From Atrichornis clamosus (taxonomy: Eukaryota; Chordata; Aves; Passeriformes; Menuridae), in NCBI GenBank assembly GCA_013400975.1, contig WBMZ01003302.1, forward strand, positions 108,584 to 172,583: a stretch of DNA of 64,000 bases, given 5' to 3'. A program made the position numbers and the translations under genes. Below, one piece after another: positions 1 through 14,236 of the stretch. The notes under the pieces were generated by a model that was not told the origin of the DNA, did not search any database, and was given only the letters and a program-made list of their open reading frames with translations. How positions within the stretch are numbered: position 1 is the first letter of the stretch; each line of letters begins with the position of its first letter.

Positions 1-2880
1 TGGGGAAAAGGTTGTTGATATTCTGTTTATTCCTGCAAGAGAAGTCATTTAGTGGGGAGGGGTGAGTTTTGATAGCTGGCCTTGGTGCACTGTTACCATG
101 GTGAGTTACAAACAATTTCTCTCTGGATTCTGGTGCATTTGCTAAAGTTAACACTGTTACTGAGTGAATTATTTAATTCAGAATTCCTGGCTTTATAGTT
201 TGTTGGTGGCAGAGCTCTGGGATTAAAGTTTCAGTCTTTGAATGGTTGGCTCCCGATAAAGCACTTTGAGGAGGTGTCCCATGCCTAAATAAGCATCCTC
301 TAGAAGGTGTGAAATGTACCAAATACAGGAAATGGAAAAGAACCTCTGGCATTCCATGAGATTTTTGGGTGTTCCTGACTGTTTGCCAAGGCTCATTCAA
401 AGCAAATTGCAAGGGTTACTTTCTAATAGTTCTTGGGCAGTGATGATATGAGAAAAACTTCTGAAACTTCACTTGCTTTACTTATCTAAAAGAATTTTGG
501 GAAAGGGGCCTGCTAGAATCAGATTATGCACATTTATATATGCACGTTTGTATTTGCTGCCTTCTTGCCATCAGTCAAGTGTTTTGGGTAGGAGAGATTA
601 ACCAGATCAGGTTTGAGCTTCTGTTTTTGGAGAGAGTAACCAGGATCTGAGCCAAAGAGTATTAATCCACGAATTGCTGGTGGATTTTCTGCTGTCCTTA
701 CAGATGCAAGAACAATTCATATGTCATTCATCTCTTTAAACAGGACACCGTCTCACTTGGAGAAGCCCTGAATTTGTGACAGACCCGTGGAAGGACGTGC
801 TGTGCTCCTTCTGCCTGGTCACTCCGTGGCAGTGTGGAAAAAATGAGTTCTGACTCAGATGTTTGTACGGCACAGGTTGGAAGTGGATTAACGACATCCT
901 GCAGTATTTGGCTCTTTAGGGCTTGAAAGTGGGAGGAAAAGAACAGTTTGTGGCTAGGTATGGTCTGGGTAGGCTGAGGAAGCAGATATGTAAGTGAAAT
1001 AATACATCCTCACTGTATAAGATATTGTCTGGATACATGGCTCTTTAACTGTAATTTCTTACTTTTTTTCCTAGGCAAAAGTGTGCATTTCTTTCAGAGT
1101 AAAATATTTAGGATATTATAAAGAACTTCTTAGCAACACATCATTTTTTGCATTAAAATGGAACTATGTCAGTAATGAATGTTGACTTGAAATTACAGCT
1201 GGTATGGTAATGAAATAAAGCCCCATTAGATTTAAGTAATTTGCAAATTGAAGTTGTTATCAGTTAATAATTGTATCCCTGACTGATGTGAGGAAAGGGT
1301 CATATCACTCAATCAGATAGGAAGTAGGACTTGTAAACAGATGTAAACTAGAATAAATGTTAAATTATGGATTAATTCCATGCACACAGAGTAGCAAATG
1401 CCCACTAGTAGATAGTTTTGCTTATTTCCAATGTGATCATTCTCCTGCACTGGTTTTACTTTTAGGAAAGCACTAAAGTAATGATTTTTGTATAAGTTCC
1501 AACAGTACATCAGTTTATCACAATGCCTGTGTTAGTCATATGTATTTGTAGTTAATCACAAGTTATTCAGGTGCTAGGTAGGTGCATCAGCTTCTAGGTC
1601 AGTTTTGACTTCCTTAACTAGAGCCTTACAAAGGAGTAGGCATAATAAATCATGTTTGAAGGAAGATTCATCCCGTGTATCCCTAGAGTTTTGGTAAATG
1701 AGTGTTCTTACCTGAAGGAGATGTAGGAGAATCAAAATGCATCTCAAACCGCTTGTGAACCAAGAGTGTTTCACCCCTTTTGTAATTCTGGTTGTGTGCT
1801 GCTCAGCATTAAGTCAATGTTTTGTTGCCACCGGATTTCCTCTGACAGAAGATTTGACCAGGGACCTGTATAACTATAGAGCATCTGGTCTGTTTCTTTA
1901 CCTCCCTTAATTAAAACCAGCTCTATTTTTTAGAAAACATTGTGCACCAAAAGGGAGCCTCCAATACAGAAACTCACTGCAACCCTCTGGAAACTTCGAA
2001 GCTCAAAACAATGAAAATCTCTGCAGTCGCGGCAAAGCAGAGTATCAAAGAACATCAAAGTCACCCTGACAGGTCAGTAATTTGCAAGTAGCTATAAATA
2101 AAACCTGGATTCTCTTATTGTGTCAACTGGGACCCAGTAAAGCATTTCATTTTCCGGACAGAAATTTATCTCATAGAGTGATTGATTAAACATATCAGTC
2201 AAACAGCTTCTCAAACAAGAAATACTTTACTATTGTTTTTCTCTTTCAATAGCTGTGACTTTGGAAAAATTTTGATTCTGTCTACATTTTCCCCCAGTAT
2301 GACATCATACTAATGGTAAAAAGTTTGGTTGAATGAGAGTGCTACAGAACTCTCTGAGCATGTAGTATGGGTACCTGCGAATGTGCCAGTCTCCCCACAG
2401 CTGCAGAAATGCTGATATGAGTTTGCTGCCCTTGACTTCTCACTGCCTCACTATTTGTGGATTCACTCAGGCCTCCACACAGAGTGTTTAAAATGCTGCT
2501 AAATCAGAACACCTCTTTCTGAGTGTCTGTACAGGTGTGACAATGGGCTGTAATCCTTTCTTCAGTAGGGATGTTCCATTGTAGAATATCCTGTGACATT
2601 CCCTGTGAGTTACTGGAGTGTGTTTTAACATTACCTCTTCTTTTTACCGTATGAAATCAGACATCTGGCACTGACTGGCTGGCTGTAAACAGAACCTGGT
2701 GTTTCTCCAGTCGCACACCTTTTCTCTTGGCATTGAACACTGCAGCTGGGAAGTGCAGGTGGAAGAGGAATTTGCTTGTTGCCAGAGGAAGCTGCAAAGT
2801 GGAAAAAGATTGAGCTAGGTAATTCAAAAGGGATGTTCTGGTTTTGTTAGTTTGTTTTCCCTGAAGGGCTGCCACCACCA
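1..2880. other. AT-rich non-coding DNA, no gene recognised
   Basis: No open frame here exceeds about 100 codons and none has recognisable protein features. The short frames are the length expected by chance in AT-rich DNA. There are scattered splice-like signals, for example a pyrimidine-rich AG near 1076, but no exon bounded by a good acceptor and donor with an open frame. I see nothing else: no repeat family I can name and no CpG cluster. Confidence 0.6.
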
Positions 2881-3206
2881 TCCCGAGGGGAGGTAGAAGG
2901 GCAGGCAGTGGTCTGTTCTCTCTGCTGACAAGTGACAGGATCCGAGGGAATGGCATAAAACTGTGTCAGGGGAGGTTTGGGTTGGATATCAGGAAAAGGT
3001 TCTTCCCCCAGAGCGTGGTTGGGCCCTGGAACAGGCTCCCCAGGGAGGGGTCACAGCACCAGCCTGACAGAGCTTAAGTGTTTGGACCATGCTCTCAGGC
3101 ACACGGTGTGACTCTTTGGGTGTCCTGTGAATGGACAGGAGTTGGACTTTGATGATCCCTGTGGGTCCTTTCCAACTCAGGATATTCTAGGATTCTAGGG
3201 TTAGAG
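2881..3206 (+). repeat. CR1 LINE, 5'-truncated 3' end
   Basis: The segment reads like the last 325 bases of an avian CR1. It has the run GTGACAGGATCCGAGGGAAT, then TTGGATATCAGGAAAAGG, then the box CAGGCTCCCCAGGGAGG. It closes with the tail GGGTCCTTTCCAACTCAGGA and a degenerate ATTCTAGG octamer pair. CR1 copies are normally 5'-truncated and end in a short octamer repeat rather than poly-A, as here. The subfamily matches the inverted copy at 26717-27255: both carry the 'CAGGCACACGGTGTGA / TCACACCATGTGCCTG' segment. It is non-coding and substitutions are scattered through it. Confidence 0.92.
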
Positions 3207-6200
3207 CACTGAACCAGCTGCTCCTGCTCAAGGTGGACCCAGTCTGGGATCGCAGCATTTTTCTCCTGACTTTTTGAAGTTCCAGGCTAATGATTTATCC
3301 CTTTCCTTCAGACTTCTGTTCTTTGGATACTGATCATAAAGCAAGAACTTTAACTCAGAGAAAATTACTGCTTGTGGGGTAGTTGCTTAAATCAGTATCT
3401 GAATGGCAAAGCTGAGGGGCTGGTGTGTCACGTTAGGCTGGTCACTTCACTTTGAAGTGAGTAGGGGATCACTGAGTGTGAAATAAGTTGATACTGTGGC
3501 TGAACTGTGGAGAGTTAGGGAAAAATTCAGTTATACTTCAAACATTTTTTTTCTCTCTGCTTATGAATATGTGTATTCTTTAAATATTAACTAGATGTTC
3601 CACATTGTAATAGTCAAGGATGACTTCTGCTAACTGTTCGTCTTAAGCTTCCTTTCATATAGGATAAGAAAAACTTGCTAAAACTGTATTTTAAATTATT
3701 AATATGAGATTAGATGTCCAAACAGTTCCTCTTCTTCTCTTGTGCCTGAGCTTCCCAACCTGACAACAAGACAGGTGGCCTAAAACTACCGTGATGAAGG
3801 AAGCATAATGAGGGGCAAGGGGTCACTTGGAGTGAAATTAGACAAATAACCAGGGTTCAAGGATATGCTTAAATGAACAGCATAGTTTGCACTATCTGTT
3901 GGCAGTTATTTTAAGATGTATAAAACACTGAGTTGACAATGTCCTAATTTTGCAGGGATAGGCTGTAAAGGTCATAAATTCTATGAAAGGGGTCAGAATC
4001 TAATTTACAGGTCTGACTCAAAGCTTGCTGAGGTCAATGAAAATCTCTCTGTTAAGTTTAGTAATGTTTGGATCATATCTTAAAGAAAAAAATAGGTGTG
4101 TTGAGAGAGTGCTAAGACTAAATGAGAGAAGTAAAAGTTTTCCCAGGATAAATGCACTTTTCATCTATCATTGAAACAGGAAAAAGCCTGTAAGACTGAC
4201 AGACTCTCTCTCATTATTCCATTTTAATTTATTTCAAAGTGCAGTGAGCCTAATGAGTGAAGAGTGAGATTATTCATTACCTGCTGTTATACAGTAAATG
4301 GAAATGCATATTTTCTTCAGAGATCCTCAGGTGAATAGTAGATTTGGGAAGATGTCTCCTGCAAGAATGTCCTTTTCAAGACAGAATGAACCAGAAGTAC
4401 TCTTGGAATTATTTAGTCCATTGAATATACAATCCTGTACAATCCAGTAGCTCTCTGGCTAAAACCACAGGATTATATTTTCTGCTGATGAAAATGTGGG
4501 CTGCTCCACTGACTCTTTGGGCCATATCATCACGTTCTGCAAAGAACCTGGTCTGGTTTTATTTGTTGCTGCTGTTTAGTTATAAAAATCCCACTTGGGA
4601 CCTGGGCTGTTTGTCACACACAAACCAGTGTGAGATGACTGTGAGGAAAGGCACTGCACCAGTCATTAATGCTGATCTGCACCAGCTGCCCTGCAGAAGG
4701 AAAGTAGTCCTTAAATCAGGCACCAAGATCCTTTTAAGAGAAGGAAAATTAGTCAATTTTGAGTTTGCTCTTTTGCAGCAAAAGAGGAATTTTAATGCTC
4801 CCGCAATCTTAGGCCAAGACAGACTTTGGTGAGTATGATGGGACATAAGTGCCTTTTGTTTTGCTGTTAGTGAGAGTAAATTGTACAGCTGTCAAGCTGC
4901 GGCACGTCTGTAAGTGCTGAGTAAAACCATTGCTGGGAGGGATGGGATCAGTGTGCCAAAGGAGAGGCAAGAATGCACATCCGTCAGGGAAACCTGTTAG
5001 AATTTTGAAGCAAGTTTAAACCAGTACAGATGCCTTGACCATCTGCTGAGGAGTAGGTGTGGACGTAATTGCACAGCACAACTGTCATTTCATTTTTGAT
5101 AAAAACACCTTATTTTGCAGGAACTGTACAGCCAAAGGCAGCAGCTTCTCCCTCCCTCCAAAGGAACAGCTTCTCCCTCCAAAGCCTTTGTCCTTGAAAT
5201 AGCATTACAAGAGAACACAGAGCTCAGCTTCAAATGATCTGATTTTTTTTTGAGACTTTCCCGTTGTGTGTAAGAAGTTGCATCCAGCCTGTCCTGCAGG
5301 AGAAGCTGGAGCCCCTTGCAGTTTAGCATGGCTGGTCTGCACCTCAGAGTTTATCACAGAGGCACCAGGATACTCTCAACTGTAATGATGCTCCCAGAGC
5401 TTTGTTTTGTGGGTTGTGCCACCGAAAACCTTGGCAGGATGATGTCTCTGCATTATGTGGCTGCTTGTCTGTTATTTTCACTGCGGAAAAAAGGGAGTGT
5501 GAGCTCAGATCATGGGAGTATTGCCGCCCCCCCAGTGCAGGTCAGGGTTTCAGAAGCCGTAGAGATGCATTGGCAAATGGATAAGATTTACCAGAAGCTA
5601 ATAAAGGCTGTGGACGTTTTCTTATGCTCAAATATGCCTTAATGGAAGATTTTAAGTATTTAAATTCACAAGTGGCTGCAGTAAATGTCATTCACTGTTT
5701 AAAGCAGGGATCTTTTTACTCCAGCTTCATCAGCAAGACACAGTTTTAGGTGGAAGCTCAGTTTTATCTGGTAGGAATAAAAAGTAAGTATCCCATGCCT
5801 GGCCTTTGCCAAGTGATTGTCTGTTTCTGAGCATGGAGCACTTGCTGTGAATTGTTTTCCCAGTTGCTGGGTTTGTCACAGTGCCTTTGCCTATTTGTGA
5901 TCTGTATAACGAAAAAAACTAGAGAGATGAGGGTAAATAAATAAAACAGTATTGTTTATCTCAGACACTTTTGCATCTACATTTTACATTTTTGTTACTT
6001 GGGTGATGGCTTTTGGTTTCTATTTTTCTTTTGGAACAGAACATGCATTTGCAGAGGCTGATATTTTTCAAAAGCAGATGTATTGTAAGCATAGGAAATC
6101 TATAAAAAATGTTTAGAGAGGAAAATGATAGAGCTGAAGAAAATATCTGGGCTCACCCTGAGATAAATGTTTAGTGGTTTTCTATTTTACTGTTTTAGCA

Positions 6201-6989
6201 GGTATTCCTACTGTCACTTTAGCTTTAAGCCATATGATTTTATCAATTTAGTTTGCTAAGATAGTAATATTTATAGATGGATGCATAAATTCTAAAATCA
6301 TCAAACCATTTCTCCCAAGATTCAAATGTGAGTCAAGAAACCGATGACCTAAGACTCCTTTTTTCCCCCCTGAATTTTTTGTTTTCCTAACATTATTTCT
6401 GTAGTCATTGTCTTTTTGTAGCTGGTTTTGAAAAAGTTGAATTACCTTAATTCCTTCTGAAACAACAAACATTCATATAAATATTGTACATGTAATATTA
6501 TTATTGCTTTTTTTAATCTTACTGAATTAACGTATTGTGTAATGTGCTAAAGGAAGAGAAGCAAAGAATATAGAAATATTTATAGTCAGACTCGGTTTCC
6601 ATGCAGATCTCACAATACCAGTGACATGGGCCCCTTTAATGTGAGGCTGGTGCCAGTATTTGAGCTTTCTGTTTCAAGGGGTTTTTCCAATGACAGCACT
6701 GTTTTAGGAAAGAAAAGAGCAATGTTTCCTTCCTTTTACCACATTTGTGTCTGCTTTGCTGATAGAAATGAGCAGTGGCTCTTGGTGAGTTCTGCTGGCC
6801 CTTGCCCTCAGATCTGTGGGATAAAACAGGCAAGTTTTTAAGATAATAGGCAGGTTTTTACACGTGAATGAAGCTTCTCTTTCTCCAAAATCCTCTCAAC
6901 CATGACACCTTTCAAATAGGTATCTGGAAAGCTAAAGGGAGCAATTGCAATTCCTGCAGAAGGTGGTAGAGAAAGGAGCAAAATCCAGA
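3207..6989. other. AT-rich non-coding DNA
   Basis: No recognised gene, repeat or RNA. The longest open frame (4488-4832, 114 codons, plus strand) has no domain, signal peptide or membrane segment that I can support. It overlaps an open frame on the other strand, which is typical of chance. The 5090-5640 area is slightly richer in G+C but also shows overlapping short frames on both strands and no splice structure. Confidence 0.6.
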
Positions 6990-7270
6990 CAGAAATCGCT
7001 GTGACTGCCCAGCACAGCCCGTGTACAGTGGTGTGGCCACTTGGGTGCCTGGCTGACCCCTCCTGCTCCTCTGTGGAACACGGATATCTGCGGGCCCCAC
7101 ACTGAGCCCTGCCCAGCCCCAGGGTACCTTGTGCTTGTGACTGTTCCCAAGGCGCTTGAAGCCCGTCACCAGTGTTGGCAAGCTCGCTCCCGAGCCCTGG
7201 TCATCCTGCTGAGGGGAGTTTAAATGGTTCTTTTTCCCAGCCCTTCCCCACGGGTTGCCGGGAGCCTGTG
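6990..7270. other. GC-rich, CpG-elevated patch of unknown role
   Basis: About 280 bases are clearly richer in G+C than their surroundings. By eye there are about eight CpG dinucleotides between 7080 and 7255, where flanking DNA has roughly one per 100 to 200 bases. Short open frames exist on both strands (plus 7041-7223, minus 6912-7181) but none resembles a known protein. It could be a small regulatory element, an unlisted repeat or an exon. The sequence alone does not decide. Confidence 0.35.
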
Positions 7271-10200
7271 CAGCTCAGGTGGCTGGCAGACCACTCCTAG
7301 CCTGAATAATTAAGTTAGACCACCACTGATGATACTATACATTCAAATATTGGCCTGGGAGCTGCCACAGTTGGGAGAACAAATTTTCAAAGCGCCTGTG
7401 AAACTGAAGTGCTGCAGAGATCACAGCTCCCAGTTATCTCAGCTAAAACAAAAGGACTGCAAGTTGGTGCCACAGATCAAAAATGCTTCTTTTGAGCATC
7501 AGAACAAGATTCATGAAGAACTGCTCTCTTCAGGAAGTTGAGTCCATCAGTTTTTAAGGAGATTGAGCTGCTGAGAGCTGGGGCTTTGCTGCTTGAGGTG
7601 CTGTGCTGTCCAAACTGATGCTCAGACTGATAAAAGTTCAGAGGCAGCTTGTGACTGCGCCTCTTGGATTTTGGTAGAGCCTTTTCTCCTCCTCTGTGAG
7701 TTAAATGTAGTGTAAGTAACTGACTGAAACATTGTGAATATTTTGTTCTCCGAGTTTAGAAGTTGAAAGCAGTGTCACTGTTACTGCTGGAGAAATTAAA
7801 GGATGAGTAAAATGGAGAATCCTTAGTGACGTGGTGCCATGCCCATGTACTGCTTCCCCTGAACTTCTCCAAGGAGACGGAAATAGCATAAAACTGTTTA
7901 GAAAAACAAAAAGGGTTTATAAATCAATTGTAATATATGTCATCCTTGCAAATCAAGAAAACACAGAGAAACTTGCCTGTAGGATCTGTTGCATCATACT
8001 TACACGTAGTAATGTGTTGAATGAAGCTAAAATAATCTACGAAGGTATTGATGACGTATTTAACCTCATTTAACATTAGAAAAACTATAGACGGAAGTGC
8101 ATAAATCTGCGTATTAAAAATCTTGAAAGAGATTTGCCTACCTGTATAAACAATCTCTGGGCTCTTGGAGGATAAACCACTTGAATCTTCCCTCTTCACT
8201 TTCTGCTTTGTACATCTCCATTCTTCTGTTCATGTGTATTCATCCCTTAAAGTTCATTTGTATTCCGTTTAAATCAGGTCATCTTGATGCTGGTGAATTG
8301 ATGTTGTAGGGGGAAATTTGGAATTTGTGTTAAGTGTTGAAAGAGGCTTGATAAGAATTCTGAGTTACCAATTTATGCTGTCAATATTTTTTGTGAAAAT
8401 GGGAGTTTTTCAAAAGATTTCACTAAAAGCAGTTTTCCCAGTTCTTGAAGACCTCCAGATCCCCCATTTGTACTTCACAACATACCTGGGATCATAGGAA
8501 ACGTATTTCATGCTTGACATACTCTTTGCCACCATGTGCAGAGCCAGGTGGCGTCCCCGTCTGAATGGGACAACGTGGGCCCACATCTGTCCCTGTGCTG
8601 GGAGCACAGGCTGCACCTGAGGGGAAAGGGAGCACGGGAAGTTTGCCTCTAACACCCCCTGGAAAGGCTGTGCCTGATCATATTGCTCAGTCATGGCCAG
8701 GTTAGAGACACATTTATGGCTTCCAGACTGCACCTGGTTTTTTAAATAGTCAGGCAGTTCATATTTTAGAGCTTCTTTTCATTACCTCCCTCTCTGGAAA
8801 ACCTTTCCAATGTCAAAATGGACCAAATTAGGTTTCCAGTCCCGTTCTTTAGATCCCTAGGATACCATCTCTGTTAAAAACCAGGAGATATACTCTGGAA
8901 AGGTCTGCTCTGATTCTGAGGGACAAAGATGTCTTATGCAGGCTGATTATCAACTGCTTAATAAGGATCTCTTCTACCATCTCCACAACATTTTTTGCTG
9001 TTCACCTGTGGAGATGCTGCACCAGCTGGAATGTAATTCAAATATTGTACATAAACTGTTTTCTCATTCTAGAACACACCTGCTAATTCTTCCATTCTTG
9101 GTATAGAAGCAGGGAGGAAGCCTTGTAGTGTGATCCAGCCTGATTTAAAAATAAAAGTCTTTCACAAGTCACTGTCTAGACTTATTTCAGTTTTCATTGT
9201 GCTGCTGATGGTGACCAAAATCTTTGTCAAGGCTTGCCTTTCTTTTCCATTCTGGTTAAAAATGTATTTAAACAAAACATGTTTAATACATCAGCATGTC
9301 CTGTAGTTATAGCTATTAACTATGGCATCATTCCAAGTTCTATTTTAGGACAACTTTTGTTCAGTCTCTGTGTGATGTTCTAATTTCCCCCCCTCCCAGT
9401 GCAATGGGGGCTTCTGTCCCTCTGCTATATTGTAAGTCTTATTTTAAGCTTCCTGAAAAAGTTCAGATGCATGTTTATCATCTGGGCGATTATCAGACAT
9501 TGTTGAATTATTGCAACTGTTGATTTTTAGAAGCTAAAGCTGCTTATCAGACTTTCTTGTGTCAGCCTCCCTCTTGTTGCTCCTTTAAGAAATGATGCCT
9601 TGCTTCTCCAATTGTTTCTAGTATTTTGGTATTTGGGTTCTTTTTTATTTTTCATCTCAGGTTTCCCAGGAGATAAAGACGGCATGTTTTTATCTAAAAT
9701 ATATTCCAGAAACCTGCTGATGAGGTTGTGGTGTGTGTGTTTGTGCCTTCCCACAGGGACTATTTTTGAGCTAGAGGTTTCCAGATCACCTTACAGAATC
9801 GAGTCCAGATGGTCTGGAATCCTTCTTTAGCGATCTACAGCTAATGAAATATTCAGCACAAATGACTTTGTCTTTAAAGCTGGGTAAATTCTTTCAGAAA
9901 AGCAGCACATTGATTTTTAGCTTTACTTTTCATAATTTCTCTCTTTTGTTTCATTACTTAGTGTTTTTCATTGCTGGTCCTTGCATCTATTTTGCTGTGT
10001 GGTTCAGGGGCTGCGAGGCACCTCGTGTCTTGGTTTCAGTTAATAAAGGAAATTAATAATGCCTTCATGGGCTTTAGCTCTTGGTTTTTCTTAGTATGAA
10101 GGGGAGAAAGATAAGATTGTGCTGTGACCTGTATTTGTAGCAACCTCTACTTGCCAATTGATCTCACGGAACAAGACAAAGGGAGGTGAAGTAGATTGTG

Positions 10201-11981
10201 AGAACGGCATTCTTTTGTTTCCATGGGATTTTAGGTAAAATATAAGTGAGCTGTATGCTGGCTTGGACTAAGCAGGGTTATGTTTGTGTCTGAGTGCAAA
10301 CAGCACAGTGCAGTTAGTACAGAGAGTATTCCTGGCCACCTGCAGTCAGAGAGACAGCAAGGAATAAACACTTGCACTCATCCCGAAGGAGAGCAGATTC
10401 TGCTCCTTAATTAATAGGATCAAACTGGGGCTCCCATGGGATTTTTCTGTCATGCAGTCAAATCAGGATTAAGTGTTATCCATTATTTATTAAAGGGTGG
10501 AAGTTATTAAACACTGAGTATTGTTCATTCCGTTCTGGAAGCACTGTTACAGGGATGTTTCCTCACTGTTCTGGAGCTGAAGGGCCACGGTGTGGTGAGA
10601 ATATTTTTACAGTGCACAAATAGGCAAATATCAGTAAAAGGTAACAAACACTTTTTCTGTTTCTTGTATGTCTGAAGAGTGTTCATAGCAATTATTGTAC
10701 ATCCTTGAATGAAGTTTGGCTCAGGTTAACTCCAGATTTGATTCATTAAAACATTTTCAGGCTTCTGTGACAGAGTTAGGACTGTGTTCATTAAAAGCCA
10801 GTATGTTCTTTAGTTCCTAAGATAAGCTAAGTTTTCTTGCTACCAAGGTTTCTGTTGAGGTGTGAACTATTTCTGCTGAACCAGTACCACGTGTTGTGAG
10901 AGAGTCAGAAAATGGTGCAGAAGGACATCACCATGCCCAGAACGTCTTTGACACTAAGAAAAGTTTGTGTCACTGATGCTAATGGTGTCAGCAGCAGAGA
11001 GAGACAGCCTAAACCGAAAAAAAATGGGGAGCTTATTTTTAAAAAGCAGTGCTCCCAGGACATCCAAATTCCTTCTAGAAATATTGGTAGGGCCCTGCTG
11101 GAAAAGTGTTAAAACATGTATTTGATTCTGAACACAATGCTGGCATCCCCTAGTCTGCCTGCCTTTCTTAAGTGAGACTTACAGAAAAATTCCTGTGCAA
11201 GTCATTGAGATAGTTAGGTGTTGTCTCAAAACCCCTTTTCTTTTACAGTTGATACCTGGGCATAAATTGACCATAACAGTCCAAGGCATGAAGGTTTCAC
11301 ATTGTTACACGTGTATTTACTCAGTATTCAAGGTCAGATAAATCGGATTTTTAAAAAAAATACTTATGTATTATTTTTCAAATGCCTTTATATATGAAAA
11401 AATATATTCCTTATGAAAGTGAAAATTAAGCTGGAGGGGTTTTTTTGTTTGTTTAATAGCACTTTGGTTCTAGAGGCCTATGGGCCACTCTACGGCAAAT
11501 GAAGTTATCTATCAAAACAGTCTCTTAAAGGATCTGATTCAAAGTGTATTAAAGGCAGCAGGAGGCCTCTGGCCTTGGGAGTTGAGAGGCTCCATGCAGT
11601 TCTGGGACTCCTTTCAGGTTTGAATGTGAGAGTGTATTTATTTAACTGGAAGCAAAGGGAAGTTTGAGAGTAACTGGAGGCAAATTCAGGTGTAAATAGG
11701 AATATGCAGTGCTCTGCGTTCAGTATAACTGAATGCAAGCTGGACTTTGTAAGGTTTCTTGACTGTTCAAGTTATGACATTGCAGTTGAGTTACTTTTTA
11801 ATTAAAAGTTTAATGTACTTAATATCTTAAAACTTATTGGGTGAGATCTGAAAATTTTTTGCTTTAGCCTACAGCACATTTTAGTCACTGATCTCTGGAA
11901 CAAATTCTGTTGTAAATAAAATGTTGCAGTGATATAATATGAAGGCAGAAAAACTTTTTGCTGTGGCACTGCACTACTGAA
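7271..11981. other. AT-rich non-coding DNA
   Basis: No gene recognised. The minus-strand frame at 8410-8733 (107 codons) is in a locally GC-richer stretch. It shows no domain and no splice sites that would make it a convincing exon. The area around 10300-10520 contains ATTAAT and TAAT cores and could be regulatory, but that is too weak to call. Confidence 0.55.
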
Positions 11982-11994
11982 TTTTTTTTTTTTT
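11982..11994. repeat. Poly-T tract (T13)
   Basis: Uninterrupted run of thymines following GCACTACTGAA. No adjacent retrogene structure or target-site duplication is evident, so it is treated as a simple mononucleotide repeat. Confidence 0.9.
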
Positions 11995-14236
11995 ACTGGA
12001 ATGGGTTTTCTCTCTATCAAAGAAGATGTGTGAAGAACTTCCCATTGGATCACAGAGTGAATGACTCTCTGGGATAGGAAGTGCTGGAAAAATGTTCTGC
12101 CTACAGGCAAGGAAGGAAGGTTTCTCAGTTAACCTCTGGATTTAGGAGACAGTGCCCAGGATTTACTGCATCAAGTACGTGGCAAACACTGAGGAAGGAC
12201 AGAACAGAGGAGGAGCAGTGCAATGTATTGGCTTGATTGTCCAACTGTTTGGTCTTTAGGAACCAGAAAGGGGATGTGAGGGCAGGCAGGAAGGGGACAT
12301 TTCTCTTTTGTAATCTATCTGCTTTCCATCATGTGCATACATGTCAAGAAAAACACAGTATTCAGTGGATTTGCAGGACAAAAAAAACTCACTGGAAATT
12401 GAAATATCTCTCCATCTCCAGATTCCAGAAAAGCCAGAGGTGAAGGTAGGAGAGCTAGAACAACAGCTGTTAAAATAAAATGGGGAGAGAGAAAGTTCTC
12501 AAAGTGCTTCAGAGAAGTCTGGCTCAATGGGCTGCATTGCTTATCCAGCCAGGACCTAATTTATTGTTCACATTGATTGTAGAAGTCAATCAGCATCCTA
12601 TATGTCTGTGTGCATGTAATAACTAATTCCTAATTGAAAGCTTGCTTTTTTAAGTACACCTGCAGGCCTACAAATACACTTTAGGTGTATGGTGACAGCT
12701 GGTGTCTCAACTCCAGGATTTATTTTTAACTTTTATTAGTAAAGGAGAATTACAAGAGATGGGGACAGGCGAATCATTTGAGTGCCTTCAAAAGGAAACA
12801 GGAAGAAAGCAAGTCCTTGGAGTAGTGCTTAAATTAATTTTGCTTTCCAGAGGTCTTTAATTGCACTGGACTTTATTATCAGGCGGTCCACGTTTGCTTC
12901 CTGTTCATATTTGTACTATGAGTGTGTGCCATGAAAAAGCCTTGCTGTTAATGCTAATGAGTCCTATGAGGAAAAATATTATAAGTTTACATCATGTTGG
13001 TTAACGTGATTTTGAAGGTGGAAATAGGTCTCGGGAATTACTGGTAAAAATTGCAGACAGGGATGTTTGTGAGTAAAACTTCCCTTCCTGTGGGTGTTGA
13101 AATATTGGTGTATGGGCTGGGGTGTTCCAGTAAATCTCAGGGTGCCTGAAAGTCAGCAGCTCCGTGTTGTGTGACGTGCTTGCAGTGAATCTTCTCATCT
13201 GTAAATCCAAGTGCGTCTCCTAAAGGTCAAAACAGGCAGGACTCACTGGTGCACCTGGTGTTAACTTTCATTATTTCCATTGGCACTGAAAGAGGATACA
13301 AATCATGAAGTGTTTCCAAAATTAGATACAGTATTACCGTCTCTCCCAGGTCCTTGAGTCTCTCCTATGAGTCATTTCTTTTAGTGTGCGTTTCAGTGTT
13401 TGTTAGTACGAACAGAGCCTGAGCTTGTATCCCGTTCCTGATGAGATTCAGAAATTGAATTAAGCAGAAAGGGTGTGTTTGAGTCTGGGCACCTTCATCA
13501 TCTCAGCCCTGCTGTTGGGGGAGCAGCGGCTTTGCAGAACTTTCTCTGACAGGCCCTCAAAGTGCTTCTCACCCGTGGTGGGACTGAGCTGCTTTGGGCT
13601 CACTGTAACTGCGACCCAGCGATTAAAATTGTGTCCTTCTCACTAAGCAAAAAAAGGCTTAATGACCAGTGAATGTCACTTTTCTGAATGAAGTTGGATT
13701 GGCACTGAAAACCCTGATTTCCTTCCTGCTTCGGTAGTGTTCAACTTTTAATGTTGTCTCTATAATTCTTGAACACCTAAGGACAAAGTTTACCTCTTCA
13801 TGCAAATAATCCTGATGTGCTGCCTGGTGTGGCACGTGCCACTTGTGGAACCATCACTGTTGTCATTCATGTGTGGATAGCAACTAATAGATAATAAATG
13901 CATTGTTTTAGTTGACATGTCCATTTTAATAATTATTAAGTTAAAGCGTAATGATTATATATATAAAAAGTAAAAGGAGCATCTCCAGTGTTGTTTTGCA
14001 GGTTAATATCACGTGGATCTGCAGAAAGTTTTTCATAAAGTTATTTCCTTTGCACACCACCAACAGGATTTTGCGGTATATTCTGATTTGGTTGTGGGGT
14101 TTTTGTACTAAACTGGGTGAAATGAGATGTAAACAAGGGTCTTCATAACCCTGCCGATCTAACAAGGCGTAAGCACCCTGTTACCGAAGCATGGAAACAT
14201 ATTGCTGCTCTGTGTCTTTAGTTCATGCTTAAATGG
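11995..14236. other. AT-rich non-coding DNA
   Basis: No gene, repeat family or CpG cluster recognised. Open frames are all below 75 codons. Confidence 0.6.

Noticed and set aside
742..850. Possible exon after TTTAAACAG near 760
   Set aside because: About 30 codons are open in one frame after an acceptor-like string, but there is no good donor and no recognised protein.
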